Positions 11,401 to 20,688 of a stretch of DNA of 64,000 nucleotides are shown in pieces. Numbering within the stretch: position 1 is the first letter of the stretch; every line of letters begins with the position of its first letter. Origin of the DNA: Strigamia acuminata (Eukaryota; Arthropoda; Chilopoda; Geophilomorpha; Linotaeniidae); contig OX442317.1 in assembly GCA_949358305.1 (NCBI GenBank), forward strand, positions 16,186,491 through 16,250,490, read 5' to 3'. A program made the position numbers and the translations under genes. A model generated the notes under the pieces. That model made no database searches. It was given only the letters and a program-made list of their open reading frames with translations, and had not been told where the DNA came from.

Positions 11401-13175
11401 TCCTTCTTTACTACCGTCACCAGGGGGGTGGCCCAATCGGAGTAAGGGATGGGTCGGAACACACCTTCCGCCATTAACCGATCGATTTTTTTTGCGACCG
11501 CCGGCCGCAAGGGCAAGGGGACCGGTCTCGGCCGAAAGAACTTGGGAATGGCATCTGGTCGTAACACGAGGTCGACTGGCTTGCCTGTGTAAGTCCCGAG
11601 ACCTTTGTCAAAAACCGTCTTGTGACGACTTAATAACACTTTCAGCCTCGATTCGGCCGATGCCCCAAACTGCCCTGCAGTCAGTTGTCCCACTAACTCT
11701 CCCTTCGCGCTTCCACCATCACCCCGTGACCCCCCCTTCGCCGTGCCATACAAATTAGGTATAAGGGCGCTAGAAATAACCTGCCACCCAAACAATGACA
11801 CTAAATCTCTGCCTATCAGACTGGGGCCTAGCTTGCCCACCACAATAAAACTAACCGATTTAACTGTTCCTGCGATGTTCAAGCTCAGTTGGACTACCCC
11901 TAACACCTCCACCGGCTGTTGCTGGTAGGCATAAAGTCTTGTGGTCGTCACCTTGACATCTCTCATATTAATTAACCCCCTCGCCAATAATAAATTACAA
12001 TCAGTCACATTCAAAATAGAGAGCTCGCTCCCGGTGTCGAGCAGAAAATCGAACCCAAAAGTATTCAAATGCACCTGCACCATCAATGGTGGCGGCCGTC
12101 TTGCTGGGCTGCTCAAATAAAACAGCGCGTAGTCCTCCTCCTCCTGTTCTTGGATTACATTGACAGGAACTCGGCGCTGTCGCCAACTCTCTTCCGGTAC
12201 TCCTCCTGCAGTTGCTCCGTCGGCGTCCACTGGAAATGCAGCCATCGGACAGCCCTGGTCAGCCTCAGTTGCCTTCTTCATCCAATCTCCCTTCAACTTT
12301 CCGGTTGTTCTCTGAAAAGGCGCGCCAGACGGGTCGAAAAGCGGGTCGTAGGGGCAGTCTTTCACAAAGTGGGGGCCCCCACACCGAAAACACTGCACGG
12401 GCGTGCCATCCCGCCTAAATGGCCGTCCTGCCTGCGCTCTCGTCGACTCCTGACGCCCGCGCCAAGGTCGCTGAAAACCGCCTCCACGTCCGCCTCGAAA
12501 TGCTGATGAATTCGCTGGTGTTGACAAACCAGTCGCTCGGCCGCGCCCTCGCTGACCATTCCTCCGAAAATCCGTAGTGGTTTGAAACACTGTCGCCGAC
12601 GTTGACAGGGCACTGTCCGGCTCGACGACCGGCAGCGCCTCCTCCTTCCCCTCGGCTGCCATATGGGCCATCTCATGTGCTACTGCCCTTTTTGTAACCT
12701 CGAGAACCGTTAACGGCATATTGAGTAGGATTTCCCGCACCAAAACCGGGTTCTTGGCACCTCTCACCACTTGCTCCACTATTGCATTATCTTGTTCCTC
12801 CTTCGTCACAAAATTACATTGCTGAGCCATGACCCGCAAATCAGCAATAAAAGTGTCAATTGACTCGCCTGGCTTCTTTTTCTTGGCGCCGAAACGCTGG
12901 CGCGCCATATAAGGTGTATCCACCGTTTTAAAGTGGAGGTCCACCGCCTCGATTATCACGGCTAACTCCATCGTCGCCACCTCCTTCGGGTGGACAAGGC
13001 GTTTTATCTTGTCGTACATCGCTGTACCGACCGTTGTCAACAGCAACGCCGCCTGTCTATCCTTCTCCACATCATTTAATTTAATATACTGCACCAGCAT
13101 TTCCTTCCAGGTGAGCCATTCTTGCCAGGTCTTCCCCTTGAAAGGTGGCAGATTGCCTAGCATCGGCTGCGCCAT
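8451..13175 (-). CDS. Gypsy A Gag-Pol polyprotein (1,574 aa)
   Basis: One fused ORF carries every retrotransposition enzyme. Gag starts MAQPMLGNLPPFKGKTW at 13175. A zinc knuckle CFRCGGPHFVKDC lies near residue 260. The protease motif LLDTGSELSILN is near 377. RT runs from about 560 with YLDD near 697. RNase H follows, with ATDAS near 840. The integrase zinc finger H-H-C-C is near 1062-1095, and catalytic Asp, Asp and Glu are near 1123, 1176 and 1211 in HPQSNGTAEQ. A Pro-rich and acidic tail ends the protein. Gag and Pol share one frame with no frameshift site. The start is chosen because it aligns with the Gag starts of B and D. The ORF stops slightly early compared with B and D (see 8343-8450). 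It is otherwise intact. Confidence 0.95.
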   Translation of the reverse strand: MAQPMLGNLPPFKGKTWQEWLTWKEMLVQYIKLNDVEKDRQAALLLTTVGTAMYDKIKRLVHPKEVATMELAVIIEAVDLHFKTVDTPYMARQRFGAKKKKPGESIDTFIADLRVMAQQCNFVTKEEQDNAIVEQVVRGAKNPVLVREILLNMPLTVLEVTKRAVAHEMAHMAAEGKEEALPVVEPDSALSTSATVFQTTTDFRRNGQRGRGRATGLSTPANSSAFRGGRGGGFQRPWRGRQESTRAQAGRPFRRDGTPVQCFRCGGPHFVKDCPYDPLFDPSGAPFQRTTGKLKGDWMKKATEADQGCPMAAFPVDADGATAGGVPEESWRQRRVPVNVIQEQEEEDYALFYLSSPARRPPPLMVQVHLNTFGFDFLLDTGSELSILNVTDCNLLLARGLINMRDVKVTTTRLYAYQQQPVEVLGVVQLSLNIAGTVKSVSFIVVGKLGPSLIGRDLVSLFGWQVISSALIPNLYGTAKGGSRGDGGSAKGELVGQLTAGQFGASAESRLKVLLSRHKTVFDKGLGTYTGKPVDLVLRPDAIPKFFRPRPVPLPLRPAVAKKIDRLMAEGVFRPIPYSDWATPLVTVVKKDGSVRLCGDYRSTVNSSLQPDPYPLPKISELLASIGKARFFSVLDMRHAYQQIPLSTLSAEIAAVNTEKGVMAVTRLPFGTMPSAGRFQRIIVMVLDGVVHIFIYLDDILVATWTLDEHFEVLEEVFKRLAAKGLRLALEKCEFCRQKVNFLGFTVSERGVEPVVSKIEAVVAIPPPADVKQLRTFLGMVAFYSVFVSRLADLAAPLYELLCADAMWIWNRRRQEAFDGIKRALTRAPILTFYDLVRPLSIATDASPYGVGAVLAHIEQDERERPVAYASRSLIKAEINYAQIDKEALAVVFAVKKFHVYVMGRQFTIFTDHKPLLGILGPDRPIPLVISPRMLRWALMLAAYDYRLKYRKGERNQNADTLSRFPVERPREEAEEWPLFLIELQREELLLAADVATATRVDPVLTRVVAAVRAGDAHVIRELRDYVVKFEELSVVAGVLTWGDRVVVPTVLRQKMLRLLHEGHPGIVTMKKRARSVVWWPAMTPEVVLFVQSCAVCAQNRSFPARAVPISWPRAEEPWTRIHIDYAGPIQKKMVLVLVDAFSGWVEARAVTAATSTSTILVLRRIFSTFGLPHLLVSDNGPQFSSREFALFLAKNGIDHIFAPPYHPQSNGTAEQAVRWVKDKLAKFTQGDLELRLLRLILFQHANFKGRNNESPAMSFLGRQLFTHIDLVRPRLGVARGACSFRFRTFVVGDSIWFRSFPPTKPPWRSGTITERRGELVYAIKDTDTGRAVVRHLNHVILRKEGSAPSVVEAAAEVIPVPDAFEVQPPVQFVSRRRQLQQPPPRQGAVQVTPPGAVTPSATVATPPVTPMSPGMRPAPAIVETSPAIPGMAPVTAVTPVVMGTPRLEVPVSPVEEFGTPPLLAPDGAIDEPQVEEFQQASPSLVQRVRTRATRNPEVNYRDLSSGEEDDGEEAVTANYRNLPMSRPPKRGMMVADMVRMEPVLDPHQPGPSNTTHNISNKGRDTYRLTSEEN

Positions 13176-13473
13176 CGGGGCGCCACGAATTCGATTTGGC
13201 TCGCGCCTTGCCTTCGAAATTCGGCTTCACTGCGCTTCTCCTTCCAGTCTCCACTGGTTCAAAACGGCACGGTCGTCCCTGCAAAACGTCGCTGCGACAC
13301 TGACGCCACGGTCGTCACTCTCGAGACGCCTTCGAAATCACTTCGAGGCAAAGACAAAAAAAAATTAATGACAGTTGACCAACACGTCCAATACTCGCCC
13401 AAAACACGTCAACAACGAGCAAAAATGTCCACAAGCCTTCACTCTACTCAGCTGCTGTGGCCTTCGTCCTCAG
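13176..13473 (-). other. 5' leader of gypsy A
   Basis: About 300 bp between the primer-binding site and the Gag start. It resembles the corresponding leaders of B (20059-20476) and D (53692-54112) only in parts. No independent gene is supported. Confidence 0.6.
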
Positions 13474-13486
13474 ATCGTGGATACCA
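13474..13486 (-). promoter_or_regulatory. Primer-binding site of gypsy A
   Basis: On the minus strand TGGTATCCACGAT begins one base after the 5' LTR. Elements B (20477-20489), C (44300-44312) and D (54113-54125) have the same sequence in the same place. It should pair with a tRNA ending ATCGTGGATACCA, which I could not match to a tRNA I know. Confidence 0.75.
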
Positions 13487-13487
13487 G

Positions 13488-13701
13488 TGAATTGTCCCAA
13501 CATGTGAACCCATCTTATAATTTGGATTGGAGCTACACACGCTCACTTCTCATTTATTCACTCACATTACATGTTCTGCATTCTAGAATTCTAGTTGCTA
13601 AGTTACATTGCATTGTCATCAAAGTATTGTAAAGTCTTACAATGGAGAGCATATCAAACAATCAGGTAATTTACTTCTTAAATCAAAGCTAAAACACAGC
13701 A
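13488..13701 (-). repeat. 5' LTR of gypsy A (214 bp)
   Basis: Same length as, and apparently identical to, 8022-8235, implying a very recent insertion. It is followed by the GGATT target duplication and the array. Confidence 0.95.
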
Positions 13702-14379
13702 GGATTTTGACAAAGTTTGACAAAATTTGACGGAATTTGACGGAATTTGACGGATTTGGACGGATTTGGACGGAATTTGACAGATTTTGACGGAATTTGA
13801 CGGAGTTTGACAAAATTTGACGGAATTTGACGGATTTTGACGGATTTTGACGGATTTTGACAAAATTTGACGGATTTTGACGGATTTTGACAAAATTTGA
13901 CGGAATTTGACGGATTTTGACGGATTTTGACGGATTTTGACGGATTTTGATGGATTTTGACGGAATTTGACGGAATTTGACGGAATTTGACGGAATTTGA
14001 CGGATTTTGACAAAATTTGACGGATTTTGACGGATTTTGACGGATTTTGACGGATTTTGACGGAATTTGACGGAATTTGACGGAATTTGACGGATTTTGA
14101 CGGATTTTGACGGATTTTGACGGAATTTGACGGAATTTGACGGATTTTGACGGATTTTGACGGATTTTGACAAAGTTTGACAAAATTTGACGGAATTTGA
14201 CGGAATTTGACGGATTTTGACAGAATTTGACGGAATTTGACGGAATTTGACGGATTTTGACGGATTTTGACGGAATTTGACGGAATTTGACGGAATTTGA
14301 CGGATTTTGAAGGATTTTGACGGATTTTGACGGAATTTGACGGAGTTTGACAAAATTTGACGGAATTTGACGGAATTTG
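13702..14379. repeat. 10-bp minisatellite array, segment 2
   Basis: Same decamers as segment 1, with the register unbroken from end to end. The first five bases are the A duplication (GGATT) and the last five (ATTTG) are the left duplication of B. Confidence 0.97.
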
Positions 14380-14590
14380 TGATGTGTTCTGTATACACAA
14401 ATAACCAGCCATTGGTTTGGGAGAAACTCTCACACGTCTGTACATTTATTCATCTTAAATCATTCTGCATTCCAGAACTGCTGTTGCTATAGCAGTGAGC
14501 ATTATTACACAAAATCATTGTTGCTAATTACAATCAATTAAGCTTTGCTATCGTTACATTATTGCTTGCTAATTTAGGCTGAACACAGCA
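14380..14590 (-). repeat. 3' LTR of gypsy B (211 bp)
   Basis: Plus-strand reading TGATGTGTTCTG...GAACACAGCA, followed by the plus-strand complement of a polypurine tract (TTCCTCCCCAAT, 14591-14602). The D LTRs begin and end alike (TGATGTGT...), so B and D are sister families. Confidence 0.93.
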
Positions 14591-14709
14591 TTCCTCCCCA
14601 ATTATAAACAGACACTTTTATAATTTTAAACACTTCAATTTTTCTTAAAATCAAACATTTCAGATTAATCAATCTCAAGTTTTTCTTAATGAAAATCTTG
14701 AACTTGACC

Positions 14710-16512
14710 TCATTGCTTGTTCTTATCAGCCATCCGCTTTAGCAATAAACGAGTGCGCTCTGCGTCCTCCTTGCTGTAGAGTTGAGTTTGGCTGGTGCCA
14801 CCTCTTCCAGCCTTCTTTGCAGGTAAGTTAACGTTTACCGTCTCTCCCACTGGATGAGTGTTTGCAACACTTGGACCCGGCTGTGCTTGGTCGATTACTG
14901 GTTCCATACGCACCATCTCGGACACTTTTAAACCTCGCTTCGGTGGTCTTGACGGGGGCAAGTTGTGGTAGTTCGCCATGGTAGCCTCCTCCTCGTCGCT
15001 CTCCTCCCCCGACGACAGGTCTTTATAGTTGACCTCGACGTTCCTTGTTGCTCGTGTCCTCGGTCTCTGTGCTACCTCAAGGTCAGCTCCAGGTGAAACG
15101 ATGGCTAGTTGGTCGTCAACTACTGTCTCGGCCGTCGTCGGAACTTGTAGTCTCGTCGCGATGAGGAGTGGCGTTTGCTTTGCCGCTGGCGAGGCTTGAA
15201 CTGTTGGAAGGGTGGGCACCACAACTTGTGCAGCGGGAGGTGCCAGTGTTGACCCCGCTTGTGGGATTCCAGGTGGTGGCGTCGCCGCCACTTGTAGCAT
15301 TCCCGCAGCAGGGCTCACTGCTGGAAGAATCACTGCTTGGCTCCCCGGCGGCGTCAGTGGTAGCTGCTGCCCTTGCCGACCCCGGCGCAAAAAACGTGTG
15401 GGAAGCTGCTCTTCCTCAGCTGGTGCTACCTGTGGGATAATATTAACGATTTCCTCACCCGACGCCACGCCAGTCTCTCTGCGGCTTATTAAGTGGTTCA
15501 AATGTCGTATTTGAATACGACCCGTGTCTGCATCTTTCACTGCGTACACCAATTCGCCGCGGCGCTCCGTGACTGTTCCTGCTCTCCACGGTGGCTTGGT
15601 CTCCGGGAACGAGCGGAACCAAATCAAGTTGCCAACTGCAAATACCCTGCAACGAGACGCGCTGGTGGTCACCCCAGTGCCCACTCTTGGGCGGACCAGA
15701 TCGATGTGCGTAAATAACTGGCGCCCTAAAAAATTCATTGCTGGGGTATCATTGTTCCTACTTCTATAGTTCGCATGTTGAAACAGAATAAGCCTCAAGA
15801 GCCTAAGCTCCAAGTCTCCTTGGGTGAATTTGGCCAGCTTGTCCTTCACCCAGCGGACCGCCTGCTCCGCTGTGCCATTGGATTGTGGATGATACGGGGG
15901 GGAGAAGATGTGGTCAATGCCATTCTTGGCTAAAAATAAGGCGAACTCTCTTGACGCGAACTGGGGACCGTTGTCGCTTACCAGCAAATGTGGCAAGCCA
16001 AACGAGCTAAAAATGCGGCGCAAAATTAGAATCGTCGAGGCGGAGGTAGCCGTCGTCACCGCTCGCGCCTCCACCCACCCCGAAAAGGCATCAACGACCA
16101 CCAGCACCATCTTCTTCTGGATGGGCCCCGCATAATCCACGTGCACCCTCGCCCATGGCTCTTCCGCACGCGGCCAAGAAATTGGGACTGCCCTCGGCGG
16201 CAAAATCCTGTTCCGTGCACAAACTGCACAGGACTGTACAAATGTTACAATCTGTGTGGTCATGGCTGGCCACCACACCACGCTACGTGCGCGCTTCTTC
16301 ATCGTGACCACTCCGGGATGCCCCTCATGGAGCAAACGCAGCATCTTCTGCCGCAAGGCGGTCGGTATCACGACCCGATCGCCCCACATCAGCACTCCCG
16401 CCACAATGGTCAATTCATAAAATTTCACTACAAAATCTTTCAAGCTGTTAATTAAAAGGGGGTCCCCGGAGCGCACCGCTGCCACCACACGTGTCAAAAC
16501 CAGATCGGCGTC
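14710..16512 (-). pseudogene. Gypsy B integrase and Pol tail (frame-separated fragment)
   Basis: Encodes the end of the RNase H linker, the integrase H-H-C-C finger (HEGHPGVVTMKKRARS ... CAVCARN), the DDE core (VDYAGPI, VSDNGPQF, HPQSNGTAEQ), the C-terminal module, and a Pro/Ala-rich and acidic tail ending LLLKRMADKNKQ at 14710. It would join the RT fragment directly, but about 17 bp are missing near 16510 relative to D. That shifts the frame between RNase H and integrase, so no full Pol can be made. Confidence 0.85.
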
Positions 16513-18757
16513 CCATCCGCTGCCAAAAGAAGCTCCTCCCGCTCCAGCTCGACCAGAAATAAAGGCCATTCCTCCGCCTCCTCGCGTGCCACCTCCACCG
16601 GAAAACGACTGAGGGTGTCAGCATTCTGGTTCTGTTCTCCTCTCCTATAGACAAGTCGGTACTCATACGCGGCCAGCATCAATGCCCAGCGCAGCATTCG
16701 CGGGCTTATTACCAATGGGATGGGACGATCTGGGCCCAAAATGCCCAACAGCGGCTTATGATCTGTAAATATAACAAAAGCCCTTCCCATTAGGTAAACG
16801 TGAAACTTTTTTACCGCGAACACCACGGCGAGGGCCTCCTTGTCTATCTGTGCGTAGTTTATTTCCGCCTTCGTCAAGGAACGGGAAGCGTAAGCAACCG
16901 GCAACTCCTGATCGTTCTGTCCAATATGGGCCAGCACCGCTCCCACTCCAAAAGGCGACGCATCAGTCGCGATGGACAACGGACGCACCAAATCATAAAA
17001 CGTCAAAATCGGGGCGGTGGTTAATGCCCTCTTGATGGCGTCGAAGGCCTCCTGCCTACGACGGTTCCAACTCCAAATGGCATCCGTGCACAGCAACTCA
17101 TACAATGGTGTTGCGAAATCTGCCAACTTGTGCACAAAAACTGCATAAAAGGCGACCATTCCCAAGAAAGTACGGAGTTGTTTCACGTCGGCCGGGGGCG
17201 GGATAGCGACCACGGCCTCAATCTTCGATGTTATAGGTTGGACTCCTCTCTCGCTCACTGTGAATCCTAAAAAGTCTAATTTAAGTTTACAAATTAAACA
17301 CTTCTCCAAGGCGAGTCGTAAGCCCTTGGACGCCAATCGCTTGAAAACTTCCTCCAAAACTTCAAAATGCTCTTCAAGCGTCCAGGTGGCTATTAAAATG
17401 TCGTCTAAATAAATGAAAATCCGGACTACACCATCTAAAACCATCACAATTATACGTTGAAACCTTCCCGCTGATGGCATAGTCCCAAATGGCAGGCGGG
17501 TCACTGCCATCACGCCCTTCTCCGTGTTGACCGCGGCTATCTCCGCCGACCGGGTCGACAACGGGATCTGTTGGTAAGCGTGTCGCATATCCAGCAAACT
17601 AAAGAATCTAGCTCGTCCAATCGATGCGAGCAACTCAGAAATCTTTGGTAATGGGTAGGGGTCGGGTTGCAGACTGGCGTTGACCGTCGAGCGGTAATCC
17701 CCGCAGAGCCGGACACTCCCGTCCTTCTTCACCACCGTCACCAACGGTGTGGCCCACTCTGCAAACTGTATAGGTCGGAAAACTCCCTCGGCGACCAAAC
17801 GGTCGATTTCCTTCGCCACGGCCGGCCTCAGGGGCAGCGGGACCGGTCTAGGTCTAAAAAACTTTGGTACTGCGTCAGTGCGTAATATCAAATCTACCGG
17901 GCTACCCGTATACGTGCCCAAGCCTTTCTTGAAAATTCCCTGGTACCGCCCCAACAACGTCTTTAATCTGGGGTCCGTCTGGCTCCCGGGTCGGCCGGTG
18001 GTCAACTGCCCCACCAAATCACCCCTTAACTCTCCAACATTGTCCCGTAACTGTCCTCGAGCTGTCCCGTAAACATTTGGCATCAGGGCGTTGGAGATGG
18101 TTTGCCATCCAAACAATGAGACCAGATCGCGCCCCACCAAACTGGGACCCAATTTCCCAACAATTATAAACTTTACAAACTTTAGCTTTCCTGCGATGAG
18201 TAGATAAACTTGCACTTCTCCCAACACCTCCACCGGTTGCCTTTGATAAGCGTATAATCTGGTAGTGGACACTCTAATGTCCTGCATGGCAATCAGACCT
18301 CTTGACAGCAACATGTTACAGTCATTCACGTTTAATATAGATAACTCGATTCCGGTATCCAACAACAAATCAAAATCCAACGTGTTCAACTGTGCATGCA
18401 CCATCAAGGGCGGCGGGCGCCTTCCCGAACTCTTTAACTGAAACAGCGCGAAGTCCTCCTCCTCTTGCTCCTGCAAGGTGTTGACGGGAACACGACGTTG
18501 GCGCCAGTTTTCTTCGGGAGCGCCACCTGCGCTTGCGCCATCGACATCCGTTGGAAATGAGGGCATCGCGCAGCCTTGGTCCGCCTCGCCAGTCCTCCTG
18601 ACCCAGTCTCCTCGAAGCCTGCCAGTTGTCCTCGGCAATGGTGCACCTGATGGTCCGAAAAGCGGGTCGTATGGGCAATCTTTGACGAAGTGCGGCCCCC
18701 CGCACCGAAAACACTGTACCGGTGTGCCGTCGCGCTTGAAAGGTCGGCCCGCCTGTG
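16513..18757 (-). pseudogene. Gypsy B Gag end, protease, RT and RNase H fragment
   Basis: Reads from just after the solo LTR through the zinc knuckle CFRCGGPHFVKDC, the protease motif (LLDTGIELSILN; DTG kept, but the usual Ser after it is Ile), RT with YLDD, and RNase H (IATDASPFGVGAVL). It then runs into the shifted frame at about 16510. Apart from the two borders it is open. It is close to D over its whole length. Confidence 0.85.
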
Positions 18758-18762
18758 TTCTC

Positions 18763-19309
18763 TGTTGGTCTTCAGAAACCATTTCGAACTCATAAACACC
18801 GGATTTCGATGCGTAATGACGCTATTTAGACTTTTCATTTATTTGTTAATCATTCGGTTACATTTTCCAGGGTTTTCATTTTAGTGTATTTATTTATCAT
18901 GTGAGGGAAATGCATGATACTTAGCTAATGTGATTAAATACATTAGGTATCATGCATCTCCTATTCAATAACTGTACATTTGTTTAGTGCTTCTGCCACC
19001 AGAGCACTCCTGTATCAATCCAAGATGGCGATACACATGTAAAATGTGTTTAGATGTTTTTCTCCAATGAACAATTGGATTCCCGTGTAAGTTTCTGTTT
19101 AATAAATGATATATTTTGGTTAAATAGTGTTAGCTTTCTCGTTTGCACGTCTGTATAAGTGCAAACGCTACGTTTTTGAGCCGAACTCGGGTCGAGTTCG
19201 TGCCCGCGCACATTCGCAACCGGCGTGCGCATTTGCAACCGGCGTGCGCATTTGATTTTCACGCTTCCACACGCCTTTTCAGGCTGTATTTTTGCGCCAC
19301 ACAGCTACA
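18763..19309 (+). repeat. Solo copia LTR inside gypsy B gag (547 bp)
   Basis: A TG...CA unit (TGTTGGTC...CAGCTACA) flanked by a perfect 5-bp duplication TTCTC at 18758-18762 and 19310-19314. It interrupts the Gag frame, which continues on both sides as in D. Length and sequence match the LTR of copia F at 62491-63038 (548 bp). Both share a block around TCTAAATAGCGTCATTACGC, here as its complement. A single LTR with a duplication is the classic product of LTR-LTR recombination. Confidence 0.9.
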
Positions 19310-19314
19310 TTCTC

Positions 19315-20058
19315 GTCGACTCTTGGCGCCCGCGCCAAGGTCGCTGGAAACCGCCGCCTCGTCCGCCCATCGCTGCTGGTGAACCCGCCGGTCTTTGCGG
19401 CACGAACGCTCGCCCACGCCCTCGCTGGCCACCTCGCCGAAAATCCGCAGAGGTCTGCAGTACCGCTGCAGACGTCGACGGGGTGCTGTCGGATTCAACC
19501 ACTGGCAGGGCTTCTTCTTTCCCCTCAGCTGCCATATGGGCCATCTCGTGGGCCACCGCTCTTTTAGTGACCTCGAGGACTGACAAAGGCATATTTAAAA
19601 GGATTTCACGTACCAAAACCGGATTTTTGGCTCCGCGGACCACTTGTTCTACAATCGCATTGTCCATCTCGTCTTTCGTCAGGAAGTTGCACCGCTGTGC
19701 CATCACTCGTAAATCCGCGATATATGTGTCCACTGACTCGCCTGGCTTTCTCTTTTTCGCCCCAAAAACGTTGACGTGCCATATAGGGAGTGTCGACGGT
19801 TTTAAAGTGCAGATCCACTGCTGCAATTAACACGTCCAAATCCATGTTTGCCACCTCCTTCGGGTGTACCAACCGCTTAATTTTGTCATACATGGGAGTT
19901 CCTACAGATGTCAAAAGTAAAGCTACTTGCTTATCTTTATCAACACTATTAAGCGACACAAACAACACAAAAGTTTCCTTCCATGTCAACCACTCCTGCC
20001 AGGTCGTCCCCTTGAACGTTGGGAGATTTCCCAACATTGGCTGCGCCGCCTGCGCCAT
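19315..20058 (-). pseudogene. Gypsy B Gag N-terminal and middle part (frameshifted)
   Basis: Gag starts MAQAAQPMLGNLPTFKGTTW at 20058 and matches D. An extra A in the A-run near 19766 shifts the frame, so the N-terminal ~100 residues and the middle part (KPGESVDTYIADLRVMAQRC onwards) are in different frames. The solo LTR then cuts the Arg/Gly-rich region before the zinc knuckle. Confidence 0.85.
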
Positions 20059-20490
20059 TCGAAACTAGGCTTCGCCGCGCGGCTTTCCTTCCAAAAATCG
20101 ATCCGAGCAACCGCTCTTCGTGCCGTCTTCACTCGACACACCAGACGCAAACCGCAACACGTCGCCGTCTGAACCGTGTGGCACGTCCTCGTGGCCGCAA
20201 CTCTCCAGCCGGCCTCTCTGCCGCCGCGTGACACGCCTTCTAAAAAAAAACGAAATCGCCGACCGTCTTTCCTCCCGATTCTCGTCCAGGTAACCGCTAC
20301 CACGACCCGCAGCTCGCTGCCGTGCCCACTGTGGCAACTGTCGTCGCTTGTCAGCCGAGTTCTCTCTCGAACGTGTCGCCGACTCAACAAAACGGCCCAA
20401 AAACAGACGAAACTCACAGTTGGGAGAATGTCACTCAACGCTCTCTTCGCTCAGTCAACGTGGCGCTCGTCGCAACATCGTGGATACCAC
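20059..20490 (-). other. 5' leader and primer-binding site of gypsy B
   Basis: Leader of about 420 bp, clearly similar to that of D (53692-54126). The primer-binding site TGGTATCCACGAT is at 20489-20477, one base from the LTR. Small ORFs here overlap in several frames and are not supported. Confidence 0.65.
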
Positions 20491-20688
20491 TGATGTGTTC
20501 TGTATACACAAATAACCAGCCATTGGTTTGGGAGAAACTCTCACACGTCTGTACATTTATTCATCTTAAATCATTCTGCATTCCAGAACTGCTGTTGCTA
20601 TAGCAGTGAGCATTATTACACAAAATCATTGTTGCTAATTACAATCAATTAAGCTTTGCTATCGTTACATTATTGCTTGCTAATTTAG
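20491..20688 (-). repeat. 5' LTR of gypsy B, main part
   Basis: 198 bp identical to 14380-14577. It breaks off at TTAG where element J begins. The missing 13 bp (GCTGAACACAGCA) are at 30304-30316. Confidence 0.93.

Larger units (their letters stand above)
8022..13701 (-). mobile_element. Ty3/gypsy element A, full length (5,680 bp)
   Basis: A complete minus-strand LTR element inserted in the 10-bp array. The 5-bp duplication GGATT is seen at 8017-8021 and 13702-13706. The two 214-bp LTRs are identical by eye. Removing the element restores the decamer register exactly. It has one long gag-pol ORF, a primer-binding site starting TGGTATCC and a polypurine tract. The only lesion I see is a frame change in the last ~35 residues of the Pol tail. 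There is no env. Confidence 0.95.

Noticed and set aside
8349-12506. Numerous plus-strand ORFs opposite gypsy A (and likewise opposite B, C, D and E)
   Set aside because: They are antisense shadows of GC-rich coding sequence, without domains.
8451-13175. Endogenous retrovirus with env downstream of pol
   Set aside because: After integrase there is only a Pro-rich acidic tail and then the LTR in A-D. No signal peptide, membrane segment or separate ORF is present.
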